64,000 nt of DNA from CAIWMF01 sp964402065. GTDB lineage: Bacteria > Verrucomicrobiota > Verrucomicrobiia > Chthoniobacterales > UBA6821. The notes beneath the pieces are model-generated. The model saw only the letters and a program-made list of their open reading frames with translations, did not search any database and was not told the DNA's origin. The stretch is taken from contig CAYOAN010000005.1 in NCBI GenBank assembly GCA_964402065.1, positions 162,660 through 226,659 on the forward strand, read 5' to 3'. Position 1 is the stretch's first letter. Every line of letters begins with the position of its first letter. A program made the translations under genes and the position numbers. Of the stretch, positions 25,991 through 35,115 are shown in pieces.

Positions 25991-26354
25991 TTATTTTTTC
26001 TTCTTAGCTTTTGGCTTGGCTGTTGCTTTAGCCTTTGGCTTGGCTGTGACTTTAGCCTTTGGCTTAGCTGTGACTTTAGCCTTTGGCTTAGCTGTGACTT
26101 TAGCCTTTGGCTTAGCTGTGANNNNNNNNNNNNNNNNNNNNNNNNNNNNNNNNNNNNNNNNNNNNNNNNNNNNNNNNNNNNNNNNNNNNNNNNNNNNNNN
26201 NNNNNNNNNNNNNNNNNNNNNCTTTAACTTTTGGCTTAGCTGTGACTTTAACTTTTGGCTTGGCTGTTGCTTTAGCTTTTGGCTTGGCTGTGACTTTAGC
26301 CTTTGGCTTAGCTGTTGATTTGGATTTAGCTGTTGATTTTGGTTTCGTGGGCAT
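25991..26354 (-). CDS. Histone H1-like Lys/Ala/Pro repeat protein (interrupted by assembly gap)
   Basis: The N-terminus MPTKPKSTAKSKSTAKPKAK is followed by an 8-residue repeat of the type AKPKAKVT, encoded by a 24-bp DNA repeat, and the C-terminus is AKKKK. It resembles H1/HctB-like nucleoid proteins of Chlamydiae and other bacteria. The coding sequence spans the 100-N gap. The unit phase on both sides (GCTGTGA | CTTTAAC) shows the missing DNA is a multiple of 24 bp, whereas 100 N breaks the frame, so the true protein length is unknown. A Shine-Dalgarno-like AAAGGGG lies 9 nt before the ATG. Confidence 0.82.
26122..26221. other. Assembly gap of 100 N inside a 24-bp tandem repeat
   Basis: Exactly 100 N is the conventional placeholder for a gap of unknown size. 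It lies inside the 24-bp repeat of the histone-like gene, where short reads cannot be joined uniquely. Confidence 0.95.
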
Positions 26355-26409
26355 CTTCGTTCACCCCTTTCGTTCCGCAGTTGCAGGAATCATGCCAGCA
26401 TAAGAATGC

Positions 26410-26415
26410 ATTATA
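26410..26415 (-). promoter_or_regulatory. Putative -10 box of the histone-like gene
   Basis: The minus strand reads TATAAT, about 55 nt before the ATG. No good -35 box lies 16-18 bp upstream (GACAAG is the nearest), so this is a tentative assignment. Confidence 0.35.
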
Positions 26416-26506
26416 AGAAAATGTGCAAGCATCTTGTCGTAAAAATGAAAAATTTTTTGGCCAGTATTTTTTTTAATACTGTGAGAAAAAAAGTTAAAAA
26501 ATATTT

Positions 26507-27064
26507 TTAAAATAATATTTTTTCAACGCAATCAACAATAGCACTAGCTTCTATAAGTCTTCCAGGTCCTTCGTAACCGCAAGCTAACATGCCAGAAGAA
26601 GGGCCAATAAATTCAGCTCCACGTTGACGAAGACGCAAAATATTTTCTTGAGTTGCGGGATGATCCCACATTTTTCCATTCATCGCAGGTGCAATGAGGA
26701 GTGGCGCCCGTGTTGCCAAAGCCACAGCGCTGAGTGCATCGTCAGCAAAACCGTGAGCGAGTCGTGCAATAGAACTTGCTGTTGCAGGAGCAATGAGCAA
26801 TAAGTCTGCACGGTCTGCAAGTTCAATATGACCGCAGCAAGCAGTTTCAGGAGCGCCCTCTTCCGAAAGATCATGTAAGACAGGATGCCGTGAGAGCGTT
26901 TGAAGAGTGAGCGAAGTAATAAAGTTTTTTGCCCCCGGAGTCATTACGACAAAAATTTCATGACCGCGTTGACGTAGTTGGCTCACGATATCAGCTGCTT
27001 TATAAGCCGCAATAGATCCCGTAACACCGACAACAATAGTCTTAGAGTTATTTTTTAAGGACAT
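26507..27064 (-). CDS. coaC: Phosphopantothenoylcysteine decarboxylase, stand-alone CoaC
   Basis: 185 residues of the flavoprotein (HFCD) fold. It decarboxylates 4'-phosphopantothenoylcysteine in CoA synthesis. Motifs are GVTGSIAAYKAADI, His79 in CCGHIELAD, PAMNGKMW (126-133), and Cys162 in GMLACGYEGPGRL. Most bacteria fuse this to the CoaB synthetase in one protein of about 400 residues. Here the frame stops after the decarboxylase domain and no CoaB domain follows. It lies 8 bp after gmk in a yicC-gmk-coaC run. Confidence 0.92.
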   Translation of the reverse strand: MSLKNNSKTIVVGVTGSIAAYKAADIVSQLRQRGHEIFVVMTPGAKNFITSLTLQTLSRHPVLHDLSEEGAPETACCGHIELADRADLLLIAPATASSIARLAHGFADDALSAVALATRAPLLIAPAMNGKMWDHPATQENILRLRQRGAEFIGPSSGMLACGYEGPGRLIEASAIVDCVEKILF

Positions 27065-27072
27065 CGGAATTT

Positions 27073-27702
27073 TTATTCTACAGTTAGGGAAAATCTCCGG
27101 CTTAAATAACGCTCTGCACGCATGACGGCTCGAAATTTTTCAATGTTTTCTTCCATTGATCCACTGATGATAGTGTAGCGATAGTCGTGCCAGCATTCCA
27201 TTTCACGAGCAGCATTAACCAAACGGATTTTAATTTCTTCACTGCTTTCTGTTCCACGCCGTTCTAAGCGTCGTCGCAATTCCGCGAGGTCAGGAGGCAT
27301 GATGAAGACATCAGCAAGAGCTGCTTGAATAAGGGGATCAGTGCTAGCACGGATCGCTGCTGCTCCACGCGTATCAATATCAATTAAAACATCAATGCCG
27401 CGTTGGAGTTGTTGAAGGACAGGTTCCTTGAGGGTGCCATAAGAATTTCCATGAACTTCAGCATGTTCTAAAAAAGCACCCGCTGCTTTGCGTTCGGCGA
27501 ATTCTTCGTGAGACATAAAATGATAATCTTCTCCTTCTATTTCGCCAGGCCGGGGTGAGCGCGTTGTGCATGAAACAGAATAGACGAAGTCAGGTTTATG
27601 ACGCAGGGCTGTGCAGAGAGTTGTCTTTCCAGCACCCGAAGGAGCTGAGATGACAAAGAGAATGCCGGTACGATGAAAGTGAAGCTTGGAAGAAGAATTC
27701 AT
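27073..27702 (-). CDS. gmk: Guanylate kinase
   Basis: 209 residues. It phosphorylates GMP to GDP. The P-loop APSGAGKT is at 20-27, followed by the GMP-binding region SVSCTTRSPRPGEIEGEDYHF, and DIDTRGAAAIR precedes the lid. It sits between yicC and coaC on the minus strand, with an 8-bp gap to coaC. rpoZ, often found in this neighbourhood, is absent. Confidence 0.96.
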   Translation of the reverse strand: MNSSSKLHFHRTGILFVISAPSGAGKTTLCTALRHKPDFVYSVSCTTRSPRPGEIEGEDYHFMSHEEFAERKAAGAFLEHAEVHGNSYGTLKEPVLQQLQRGIDVLIDIDTRGAAAIRASTDPLIQAALADVFIMPPDLAELRRRLERRGTESSEEIKIRLVNAAREMECWHDYRYTIISGSMEENIEKFRAVMRAERYLSRRFSLTVE

Positions 27703-27840
27703 GGGGATAGAAGCGCTAGAAGTGGTTTAATAAAGTTGAAATAATTTTATAGGAAGAGTTGCAACAGACTGTTGAACATTGCGTAAAAAGCAATTTATTA
27801 AAAATTCATTTTTTTCATCTCTTCCGTTCTTAAGAATTTT

Positions 27841-28719
27841 TTATTCCAAGTTCGCAAGTTGTTCACGGATTTTATCCAATTCTGATTTTGCTTGGACGGC
27901 CCATTGGGAAATAGAAGCATCATTAGCTTTATTTCCCAAGGTATTAAATTCACGGAACATTTCTTGAGCTAGGTAATCAAAAGTGCGTGCTTCTCCTGAG
28001 CTTGCTAACAGTTCTTGGCATTGAATGAGATGGCTCTGAAGTCGAACAAGTTCTTCATGAATATCACTTCGCTCAGCAAAAAGAGCTAGTTCTCGTAAGA
28101 GTGATGCATCATCTGCAGGAAGGGGAATTCCTAATTTTGTTAGACGCTTACTAAGTTGCACCCGTCGCTCTTGAAAAATTTTTGGAGCACGTTCTTTCAT
28201 TTTTTTGACCATCTGCTCTAAAACACGAATACGCTTTTTAAGATCAGTGGCATGATGTCTTCCTTCCTTGATGCGCATTTGAAGAAAGGCTTCCAAGGCC
28301 TGATGCAGCGCTTGTTTAATCAGCTTCCACGTATGAGCAAGGTCAACTTCGTCTAGGGATTCTACTTTTATAATTCCTGGCAAGTGGAGGAGCGTGTCAA
28401 AGGAAGGCGGTGTTGAGAGCTTTAAAGTTCGCTGAAGGTCTAACAATTCTTTCCAAGCTGCTATCGCCGCAGTTTGGTTGATGAAATGATTTTTCGTTGA
28501 AGTGGTTGCTAAAATTTCTTCTGTAATCGAGACGTGAATACGTCCGCGTTTTACAAGCTTTTGAATCTCTTCTCGTACTTGAGGCTCTAATGCATTAAAA
28601 CCACGTGGCAGGGTGACTACAATATCGAGTCCTTTACGATTTACCGAAGCACACTCAACATGATAGCGGCGCCCTTGACCGCTAGCCTTGCCTGAACCAA
28701 ATCCACTCATGCTAATCAT
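27841..28719 (-). CDS. yicC: YicC/YloC family endoribonuclease
   Basis: 292 residues from the ATG at 28719. The start MISMSGFGSG matches the family's conserved SMTGFG N-terminus; a longer upstream frame does not. The conserved block YHVECASVNRKGLDIVVTLP and a C-terminal region with TFDYLAQEMFREFNTLGNKA are typical. E. coli YicC is a divalent-metal-dependent endoribonuclease affecting small-RNA turnover. It heads the yicC-gmk-coaC run. Confidence 0.92.
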   Translation of the reverse strand: MISMSGFGSGKASGQGRRYHVECASVNRKGLDIVVTLPRGFNALEPQVREEIQKLVKRGRIHVSITEEILATTSTKNHFINQTAAIAAWKELLDLQRTLKLSTPPSFDTLLHLPGIIKVESLDEVDLAHTWKLIKQALHQALEAFLQMRIKEGRHHATDLKKRIRVLEQMVKKMKERAPKIFQERRVQLSKRLTKLGIPLPADDASLLRELALFAERSDIHEELVRLQSHLIQCQELLASSGEARTFDYLAQEMFREFNTLGNKANDASISQWAVQAKSELDKIREQLANLE

Positions 28720-29287
28720 CGAGGGATTGTAACAGAAAAGAGAGAGGTCTGCTACAAAGAATGCAAAGGAATACGATTGATAGTTATGAAAGCAACTATT
28801 CTTGTGCCACAAGATCTGAAAAAACGGGGGATGTCTTTTGCCGCTTTAGTATGCAGGGCAAGTCAAAAGCCATTGTAAAATAGTGCTCTCTTTACTCATT
28901 ATTAAAACAATGCCAATGACTTTTATGTGGACCTGAGGCTGTTTACATCCTTGTTGCTAGCTTAAAGTCAAAATTTGGCACCTGTTTTTCAAGTTATCAT
29001 TAGAAAAGAAGAGAAACGGGACATATTGTTACAGAGAAGAAGCTGAATAATCTTCTTTTAATAAGAAGCTCTATTTTTTTGTAATAAGCTTATTGCCAAT
29101 AAAATAAATAACAAACATGGTTTTTTTAGAGGTGCTTTTAAGAGGCTATAATCTATGGCAACTACTGTGTGATGCATGAGAATGGGCCAATATGAACGAT
29201 TATTGCTTTAGGCCAATTTTACCAAGAAAAGCTGCTAAGAAAAAAAGACGAAGAGCATGAGTCTAAAAGCTAATAGACTTGAAGGAG
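28720..29287. other. Long intergenic region without a recognised gene
   Basis: About 570 bp between the yicC start and the end of the TamB-like gene. I see no open frame with family signals, no tRNA-like or RNase P-like motif, and none of the eight repeat elements. Features present are the perfect palindrome AATAAGCTTATT (near 29083), an AAGAAG/CTTCTT hairpin near 29040, and a plus-strand TATAAT at 29147-29152 without a good -35 box. An unrecognised small RNA is possible. Confidence 0.4.
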
Positions 29288-32200
29288 CTATTTCATCTCA
29301 GCCTCATAAAAAATTCCACAGCCGGTGAACCCAAGATCAGTACGACTTTCAAAAGAATTGCTTCGCGAAACTGGTTCAATCAATGTAGTTGGTTCCATGA
29401 TCGCTTGCTCACGAACCCAGTAAGGAAGCTCGGTAAGCCAAGTTTCTTGATTCTTGTGAGAAAGTTGTAGAGCAAGAGTGCTTGGTAGCGCAACTGGATC
29501 ACTTTGAAGTTGTAAGGTATGGTCTTTTGATAAAGTAGCCACAACTTTTTTATCATTAAGGACACCACTAGCAGTCAGGTTATAGACTGGTTTCCATGGT
29601 CTATTCGCATCAAAGTTGCAGCTTCCATCTAGTAATGAAAGGGTAGCATTTGGAAAAATAATAGGGAGATGTTGCAAGCTGATGCTTCCATCAATAGTCG
29701 GAGAGAGGCAGTCACCCGAGAGGTGGAGATTGATTGTTTCAAATGGACTATGTTGGGTAGTGAGTGAGGCAATTCCAGGAGCTGCTACTACGGCAACGTC
29801 AATTGTCCATGGGGGCAGGCCAGTAGATGGGCTTATCATTGGAGAAGCTAATTCGATCCCTGGCGGAATTAAAAAAGGAGTCACCCAAAGTTTTGGCGCA
29901 CCTTCTATTTCTTTGACTGTCAAATTTCCTCGAAGAATTCCAATTTGATTTTCACCTTGTAGCGATAAATTTAAATCGCCTTTTATGTTCATCGGAGCCG
30001 ACTGATAAATAGGAAGATGCGTTCCTGAAAAGTGATAGTCATGTTTTTGATGATGCCATTCTGTGCTGCCAGAAATTGTTATTTTTTCTTTTTCTAGCCA
30101 AGCTGAAGCATCGTGTAAGTCCATTTTTTCTTTGCTGACAACGAGTCTTCCTTGTAGTTGATGCAGCGGAGTGACGTGATTGTTCATGGCGACACTGCCA
30201 ACTTGAAATTGCAATTCGCCGGAGGGCTCCATCTCGCCTAATGTTCCTTTGCAAGTAAGGTTGCCTGATAGTTGGCTCTTCTCAACATGGAAAAATGCAG
30301 GGAGGTAGTGAGCAGCTAAGGTATCTAGATTCAGAGAAAAAATAGAAAGATTGAGATCAAGTGGAGCCAAAGCAGGGCCTAACTTCCAATGTTCTTCCCC
30401 TTGTAATGGAGTGTGTTCCTTTTGGATCATAAGACCGACAGGAAGTTTTCCTTGGAAGGTTAGCAATTTGTTTTTTTCTGAAGCGAGCATGAAATCAATC
30501 GTTCCTGCTCCCTGCTCAGAGACGAGATTGAATTTCATATTGAGGTTACCTTTCTGTTCTTCTCCATTTTTTCCAATGAGGGTAACATGAATAGACGGCT
30601 TCTCTAAAAGCCCGCTTGCATCGAGAGTGCCGTCAAAAAATGCTGGTAGGAGTTTTTCAGAAAAGTGATCAGGTTTGATGGCAAGATGCTGAGATTTAAG
30701 ATGAATAGCCAGGGGCACATCGGGGAGGAGTGTGTGTGACAGGGAGAAAGGTTGTTGTAAAAGTCTCGTAGCATCAAGGGGCAGAAAGGCATTTCCAGAG
30801 AGTGTGGTTAGTTGATCTTCTGTAATAGAAATTTTTGAGAGATCAATGCCGCAAGAAGAAAGCGTCATTTGACTTTTGTATTTTTTAATGCCTTCTTCCC
30901 AATCTAACGAAGAAAAAGAGATCCATCCGAGACCATAACTTCCTTCTCCATGCCCGTAAACTTTATGAAAGTCTTTGAACAGGTTATTGAGGATAATATT
31001 AAAAGATCCTTGGTTCCGCGTAGCCTCTCCACTCCCTTCCCAAGAGGCTTTGAGAGTTCCTCCTTTTAGATTTGATTTTTCAAAAAGGGAGCGAGGAAAT
31101 ACTTTGTCCCAAAAAGGTGGCACGTCAGCATCATGCTGTTGCAAGAGGGGAATGAATTTTTCTGAGAGATTATTGCTTTGCAGTGTTGCTCTTCCTTCGT
31201 AACGATGAGGCCATTTATTTTCAATAATACCCGAACCCTCGAAGTGGTCTGAGCCACTCCATAGGTCGAGGTTTGTCAGGTTTGTTTTCTCTCCTTGAAA
31301 CAAAAGTTGTAGCTTCAACGAATCCAATGGTAGGTCATAAGCAGTCATTGCTGTTCCTTGAACATTAAGGTATCCTTCGGCTCGATTAGCACCTCCATGA
31401 ACTTCTCCGTCGGCGAAAAATTTTCCTGTCATTGTGTTGTCCCAAGAAATGCCAATGAGGTTTGCAAGTTTGGCCGCATCGGCAATGTTTGCTTTGAGTT
31501 TTAGAAGAAAAGGAGCTTGAGCAATTTTATGCCATTCTTCCGGCAGTGTTATTTCGCCTGATGCTGTTGCATGATTTTCTTGTTGTCGTAACTGAAAATC
31601 GAGAAGAGACATTTTATGACCAATGAGATTTGCAGTGAAAGAGAGGGAGGCTCCTTCTCTTTTTTCTGCATGAACATTATCAGCAACGAGACGCAAAGAG
31701 GCATCAGCATCAAGGGGGTGTAGCATGAATCCTCGAAAAGTCAGCCGTCCTTCACGAATAATACCGCTGATGTTTTTTTTAAGGCCTAAAAAGCGAGAGA
31801 GGCGTCCTAGCGGTAGCTGCTGTCCCAGCGCAGCGCTATCAAGAAAAGTTCCCTCGGAAGTTTGACGAAGGGAGCCATCTGCGCGCAGCAGGCCATCAAA
31901 AATTTCTGCCACAAGCCCAAGTTCTACTCGATCCCGATGAGGCACTAAGGTGAGGTCTTGTAGCGTCATTTCCTCAGCAAGTCGGAGCTGGCGCAATGAT
32001 AGTTTTTTCCCATTCCAAAGGGCTTTTGCTTTTCCTGCAGCCAGATGGCAATGAATAGTGCCTGCTTCAATAACAATTGAGTCGTAGGTTAGTTGACTCG
32101 TGATTTTATTGGGGAGGTTACAAGAGAGACGATCTACGGTGTAACGCTCTCCTTCAGTGAGAAGAAGGAATGAAACGTCACTAAGTTGTACAGAAGCTGG

Positions 32201-32701
32201 CAAAAAATTACATTTTTGCTCTAGCCAAGCAGAGAAAGAAGATATCGGTTTTTTCCAAAAAGGGAGAGCGTCGGAGGAAAGATGGCGTCGATCAATAACA
32301 CCTTTTCCCTGCGATACGCGGAACGAGTTAATAAGAACATGATCACCAAAACAAATGCGCCACCATGAAGAAAATTCTATTGAACAATCTTGGAACGTCA
32401 TTTGGGTGCTAAAAGGAACCTGTCCGGTACTGACGGTCATTTGATGCCAGTGAATAGGTTTTCCCCAAGCAACCTCCATTTTTTGAGCTTTAATGGTAAG
32501 CCCTGTGACTGGTTGCAAGACCCAAAGCGCAGAACGGACTGACATTCTCAATAAAAAAGAATGAAAGAAGAAGAGTAGGAAAAACAAGAAGAGGACTAAC
32601 AAAGCACCCCAAGCAGCTCGTGTTTTTGAACGGCCAGGCGGATGAAGTGGGGGAATGGGGGCTGAATTCTGGAAATGAGGAGCTGGAGCATTCACGAGCA
32701 T
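29288..32701 (-). CDS. Large AsmA/TamB-like envelope protein
   Basis: 1137 residues. A Pro-rich cytoplasmic N-terminus (PAPHFQNSAPIPPLHPPGRS) precedes one transmembrane helix (WGALLVLFLFFLLFFFHSF, about 31-50) and then a long repetitive beta-rich periplasmic region. The C-terminus has the pattern of AsmA/TamB-type repeat-beta-groove proteins. These proteins bridge inner and outer membranes and are implicated in lipid transport or outer-membrane assembly. No subfamily can be assigned from reading alone. A structured minus-strand leader with a terminator-like hairpin lies upstream (32842-32875). Confidence 0.72.
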   Translation of the reverse strand: MLVNAPAPHFQNSAPIPPLHPPGRSKTRAAWGALLVLFLFFLLFFFHSFLLRMSVRSALWVLQPVTGLTIKAQKMEVAWGKPIHWHQMTVSTGQVPFSTQMTFQDCSIEFSSWWRICFGDHVLINSFRVSQGKGVIDRRHLSSDALPFWKKPISSFSAWLEQKCNFLPASVQLSDVSFLLLTEGERYTVDRLSCNLPNKITSQLTYDSIVIEAGTIHCHLAAGKAKALWNGKKLSLRQLRLAEEMTLQDLTLVPHRDRVELGLVAEIFDGLLRADGSLRQTSEGTFLDSAALGQQLPLGRLSRFLGLKKNISGIIREGRLTFRGFMLHPLDADASLRLVADNVHAEKREGASLSFTANLIGHKMSLLDFQLRQQENHATASGEITLPEEWHKIAQAPFLLKLKANIADAAKLANLIGISWDNTMTGKFFADGEVHGGANRAEGYLNVQGTAMTAYDLPLDSLKLQLLFQGEKTNLTNLDLWSGSDHFEGSGIIENKWPHRYEGRATLQSNNLSEKFIPLLQQHDADVPPFWDKVFPRSLFEKSNLKGGTLKASWEGSGEATRNQGSFNIILNNLFKDFHKVYGHGEGSYGLGWISFSSLDWEEGIKKYKSQMTLSSCGIDLSKISITEDQLTTLSGNAFLPLDATRLLQQPFSLSHTLLPDVPLAIHLKSQHLAIKPDHFSEKLLPAFFDGTLDASGLLEKPSIHVTLIGKNGEEQKGNLNMKFNLVSEQGAGTIDFMLASEKNKLLTFQGKLPVGLMIQKEHTPLQGEEHWKLGPALAPLDLNLSIFSLNLDTLAAHYLPAFFHVEKSQLSGNLTCKGTLGEMEPSGELQFQVGSVAMNNHVTPLHQLQGRLVVSKEKMDLHDASAWLEKEKITISGSTEWHHQKHDYHFSGTHLPIYQSAPMNIKGDLNLSLQGENQIGILRGNLTVKEIEGAPKLWVTPFLIPPGIELASPMISPSTGLPPWTIDVAVVAAPGIASLTTQHSPFETINLHLSGDCLSPTIDGSISLQHLPIIFPNATLSLLDGSCNFDANRPWKPVYNLTASGVLNDKKVVATLSKDHTLQLQSDPVALPSTLALQLSHKNQETWLTELPYWVREQAIMEPTTLIEPVSRSNSFESRTDLGFTGCGIFYEAEMK

Positions 32702-32841
32702 AAAAGTTTAAAATAAGCCTTAAACCTAAAAACGTGAATGAAAATAAAATTTTTTACGCAATCTCATTGCATTTCAACCTGTTCATTTTAATGCAGTACA
32801 GATTCAGAACATAGAAAACACTTTTTTAAGTGTAAAAAAAT

Positions 32842-32875
32842 ACAACCCGCCACACACAAAGGTGTAACGGGTTGT
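32842..32875 (-). terminator. Terminator-like hairpin in the leader of the TamB-like gene
   Basis: ACAACCCG (32842-32849) and CGGGTTGT (32868-32875) form a perfect 8-bp stem, with an inner ACAC/GTGT pairing. On the minus strand it is followed by ATTTTTTT and then a second hairpin, ACACTT/AAGTGT. The orientation fits intrinsic termination of minus-strand RNA about 140 nt before the TamB-like start. No minus-strand gene lies just upstream, so it could be an attenuator or the end of a small RNA. Confidence 0.5.
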
Positions 32876-33004
32876 TTTGTTCCCCCCAGAACATTGTTTC
32901 AATCACCAAAGAACATAAACTATTTATTTTAAGTTTGGCAAGATAAAACCTAAGAGGTTTTTTAAATGTAACGTCTTAGTGAAGACATGAAACGAATTTT
33001 TTTG

Positions 33005-33036
33005 CTGTAACCTACAACTTCTAATCTGTAACCTGC
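33005..33036 (+). repeat. Heptanucleotide-type repeat upstream of the PpiD-like gene
   Basis: Units CTGTAACCT, ACAACTT and CTGTAACCTG run up to the start region of the gene at 33040. Confidence 0.5.
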
Positions 33037-33039
33037 CTC

Positions 33040-34593
33040 ATGCTTTCAACCATTCGCAACAATCAATATTCTTTAACATTCTTGATCGTCATCTCTACGA
33101 TCGTCTCTTTTGTTTGGCTTTATAATCGAACCAATCTTGCTCAAGTAGGAGCGAATGATGTTGCTACCGTTTACGGACATGTCCTTCAGCAGGCTGACAT
33201 CGAGCGACGTGCTAGAGAATATCAATTAGCAATGGCGCTCGGGTTAACTGATTTTGTGCGAGAGCTAGGTGGGTTTGCAGAAAATGAAAATGTTGCTTTG
33301 TCGGAGTTTATTTTAAATGAGATTGTTATTCAACATGAAGCAAAACACTTGAATGTCGTTCCTAGCGAGGATTCTATTATTGCGGAAATTAGCCTCCTGC
33401 CTGCTTTCCAAACAAAAGGAGTTTTTGATTCTTCAAAATATCAAAAGTTCATGAATGAGCAACTGGCTCCACGCGGCTTTACAGAACGTCATTTGGAAGA
33501 AATGATTGGAGATATGCTTGCTTACAGGAGACTTCATCAGCTTATTGTTTCACCTGTCTCCGTCAGTGAGGCTCAAGTTCGTGAGGCTGCTCGCATTTAT
33601 CAATCGGTAACAGCTGATCTCATTCGCTTTTCTAAGGATACTTACTTGAAAGCAGTCAAACCAGTTTCGTTAGAAGAAAAAAAAGCTTTCTATGAAAAAA
33701 ACAAAGGAGCTTTTGTTAGCGAAGAAAAACGTTCTGTGAGTTATGTCGTCTTCTCTTTGCCTTCGGGGGCAGAGAAGCTTCAAGGCAAAGATCGTGTGAA
33801 AGCCTTGCAACAAGTGGCTACAGCAGCGACAGCTTTCAAACAAAAAAGCGAAGAAGCAGCTAAATCTGGTAAAAAATTTGCGATGGCTGCTCAAGCTAAT
33901 GGCAAATTAGCTGTTACTACAGGGCTCTTCAATCGACGCGGTGAAATCGGGGTGGAAGCTGCTTCTTCTAAACAGCCAAAAGAAGGAACTTCAAAAATTC
34001 CAGAAATTGTGGCAACAACTGCTTTTAGCTTGGGAAACGAGAAGGAGCTGTCAGAAGTAATTCCGGCGAACTCTTCTTTTTATGTTGTGATGCTTGAGAA
34101 AAAAGTTCCATCGGCTCAATTGACTTTTGATCAAGTGCAATCAAAAGTTGAGGCGTTTCTTCGCGACCAACAGGTTGATAAATTAATCAAAGAGGCCGCT
34201 TACAATACACGCTTGGATCTAAGAAAAGCGCTTCAAGAAGGAAAAAGTTTTTCAGTTGCCGCAGCAGCAACGCACCATCAAGCAGAAGTTTTGTCCAATC
34301 TAAGTTTTCAAGAGACAAAGTCAGCAAATGCTGATCAGCGTCTGCTTTTTCAAGCCACATTACCGCTTCATGAAAAAGAAATGAGTGAGGTCAAACATGC
34401 TTCCTGGGGCGATTTTATTGTCTATTTGGAACGTCGTGCTCCGCTTAGCAAGTCCGATTGGGATCTGCATCATACAACCATCGAGCAGGAATTTTTGGAA
34501 CAAGAGCAAAATATGATCTTTGCTCAATGGCTCAACAAGGCGCGCGTCGACGCGAAGGTGACGATGTTACAACGACATGGACGAAAAAAATAA
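33040..34593 (+). CDS. PpiD/SurA-like membrane-anchored peptidyl-prolyl isomerase/chaperone
   Basis: 517 residues. One N-terminal transmembrane helix (LTFLIVISTIVSFVWLY) anchors the protein, followed by a SurA_N-like helical domain (LSEFILNEIVIQHEAKHLNV, then FQTKGVFDSSKYQKFMNEQL) and a region with parvulin-like spacing ending near VVMLEKKVPSAQLTFDQVQS. The parvulin core is degenerate and chaperone activity is more certain than isomerase activity. It probably assists folding of secreted proteins at the periplasmic face. The TPR gene follows 39 bp downstream. Confidence 0.8.
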   Translation: MLSTIRNNQYSLTFLIVISTIVSFVWLYNRTNLAQVGANDVATVYGHVLQQADIERRAREYQLAMALGLTDFVRELGGFAENENVALSEFILNEIVIQHEAKHLNVVPSEDSIIAEISLLPAFQTKGVFDSSKYQKFMNEQLAPRGFTERHLEEMIGDMLAYRRLHQLIVSPVSVSEAQVREAARIYQSVTADLIRFSKDTYLKAVKPVSLEEKKAFYEKNKGAFVSEEKRSVSYVVFSLPSGAEKLQGKDRVKALQQVATAATAFKQKSEEAAKSGKKFAMAAQANGKLAVTTGLFNRRGEIGVEAASSKQPKEGTSKIPEIVATTAFSLGNEKELSEVIPANSSFYVVMLEKKVPSAQLTFDQVQSKVEAFLRDQQVDKLIKEAAYNTRLDLRKALQEGKSFSVAAAATHHQAEVLSNLSFQETKSANADQRLLFQATLPLHEKEMSEVKHASWGDFIVYLERRAPLSKSDWDLHHTTIEQEFLEQEQNMIFAQWLNKARVDAKVTMLQRHGRKK

Positions 34594-34632
34594 AGATAAG
34601 AACCTGTTTTCTAAGAGGAGATTTTCATCTTT

Positions 34633-34968
34633 ATGAATTTAGAAATTGAAAATCTCTTCGACGAAGCGAGTGGTGATATTGCCATAGGTGAGCTTGAAGC
34701 AGCTGCGAAAAAATATCGACGCTGCGTGGAGCTTGATCCCGAATTTTTTGAAGGATGGCATGCACTTGGAATGGTTTTAATGAAAAGTGGCGCTTATTCT
34801 GAAGCAATTGAAGCTGGCTTAAGGGCGACAGAACTGCGTCCTAACGATCAACTCGCTTGGTCAAGCCTCTCCCTTTTTTACGTCCGCAATCATCAGATTG
34901 CTGAGGCTGAAGCAGCAGGTGTTAAGGCTAGGATCTTGTCTTGGGGAGGGAAAATTAAAATGGAGTAA
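34633..34968 (+). CDS. Small TPR-repeat protein
   Basis: 111 residues with about three tetratricopeptide units, clearest in the segments FFEGWHALGMVLMKSGAYSE and QLAWSSLSLFYVRNHQIAEA. There is no signal peptide, so it is probably cytoplasmic and mediates protein contacts. A purine-rich AGAGGAG lies 14 nt before the ATG, farther than usual. It follows the PpiD-like gene closely. Confidence 0.8.
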   Translation: MNLEIENLFDEASGDIAIGELEAAAKKYRRCVELDPEFFEGWHALGMVLMKSGAYSEAIEAGLRATELRPNDQLAWSSLSLFYVRNHQIAEAEAAGVKARILSWGGKIKME

Positions 34969-35115
34969 GCGCTTGCTGTATCGCTCCATCTCCCAAAGGC
35001 GGTACAACCGTTCTACTCACTGGTTTCCTGTGCAGCGGTGAATGAGAATATTTTCGATGTTCAGAATGGTCAATGAGCTAAAATTCCTTTAGTCTCCACT
35101 TTTTAGTCTATTACC

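Noticed and set aside
25914..26318. 134-codon plus-strand frame opposite the histone-like gene (LAFGLAVT repeats)
   Set aside because: It is the antisense reading of the Lys/Ala/Pro repeat. The minus strand has the ATG with a good Shine-Dalgarno sequence, the -10 box and an H1-like composition.
26001..26350. 24-bp tandem repeat as a possible CRISPR array
   Set aside because: Units are directly adjacent with no spacers and encode an AKPKAKVT repeat in one frame, so it is a coding tandem repeat.
28720..29287. An RNA gene (tmRNA, RNase P or SRP RNA) in the long spacer
   Set aside because: None of the diagnostic conserved motifs of these RNAs were found on either strand; only AT-rich palindromes are present.
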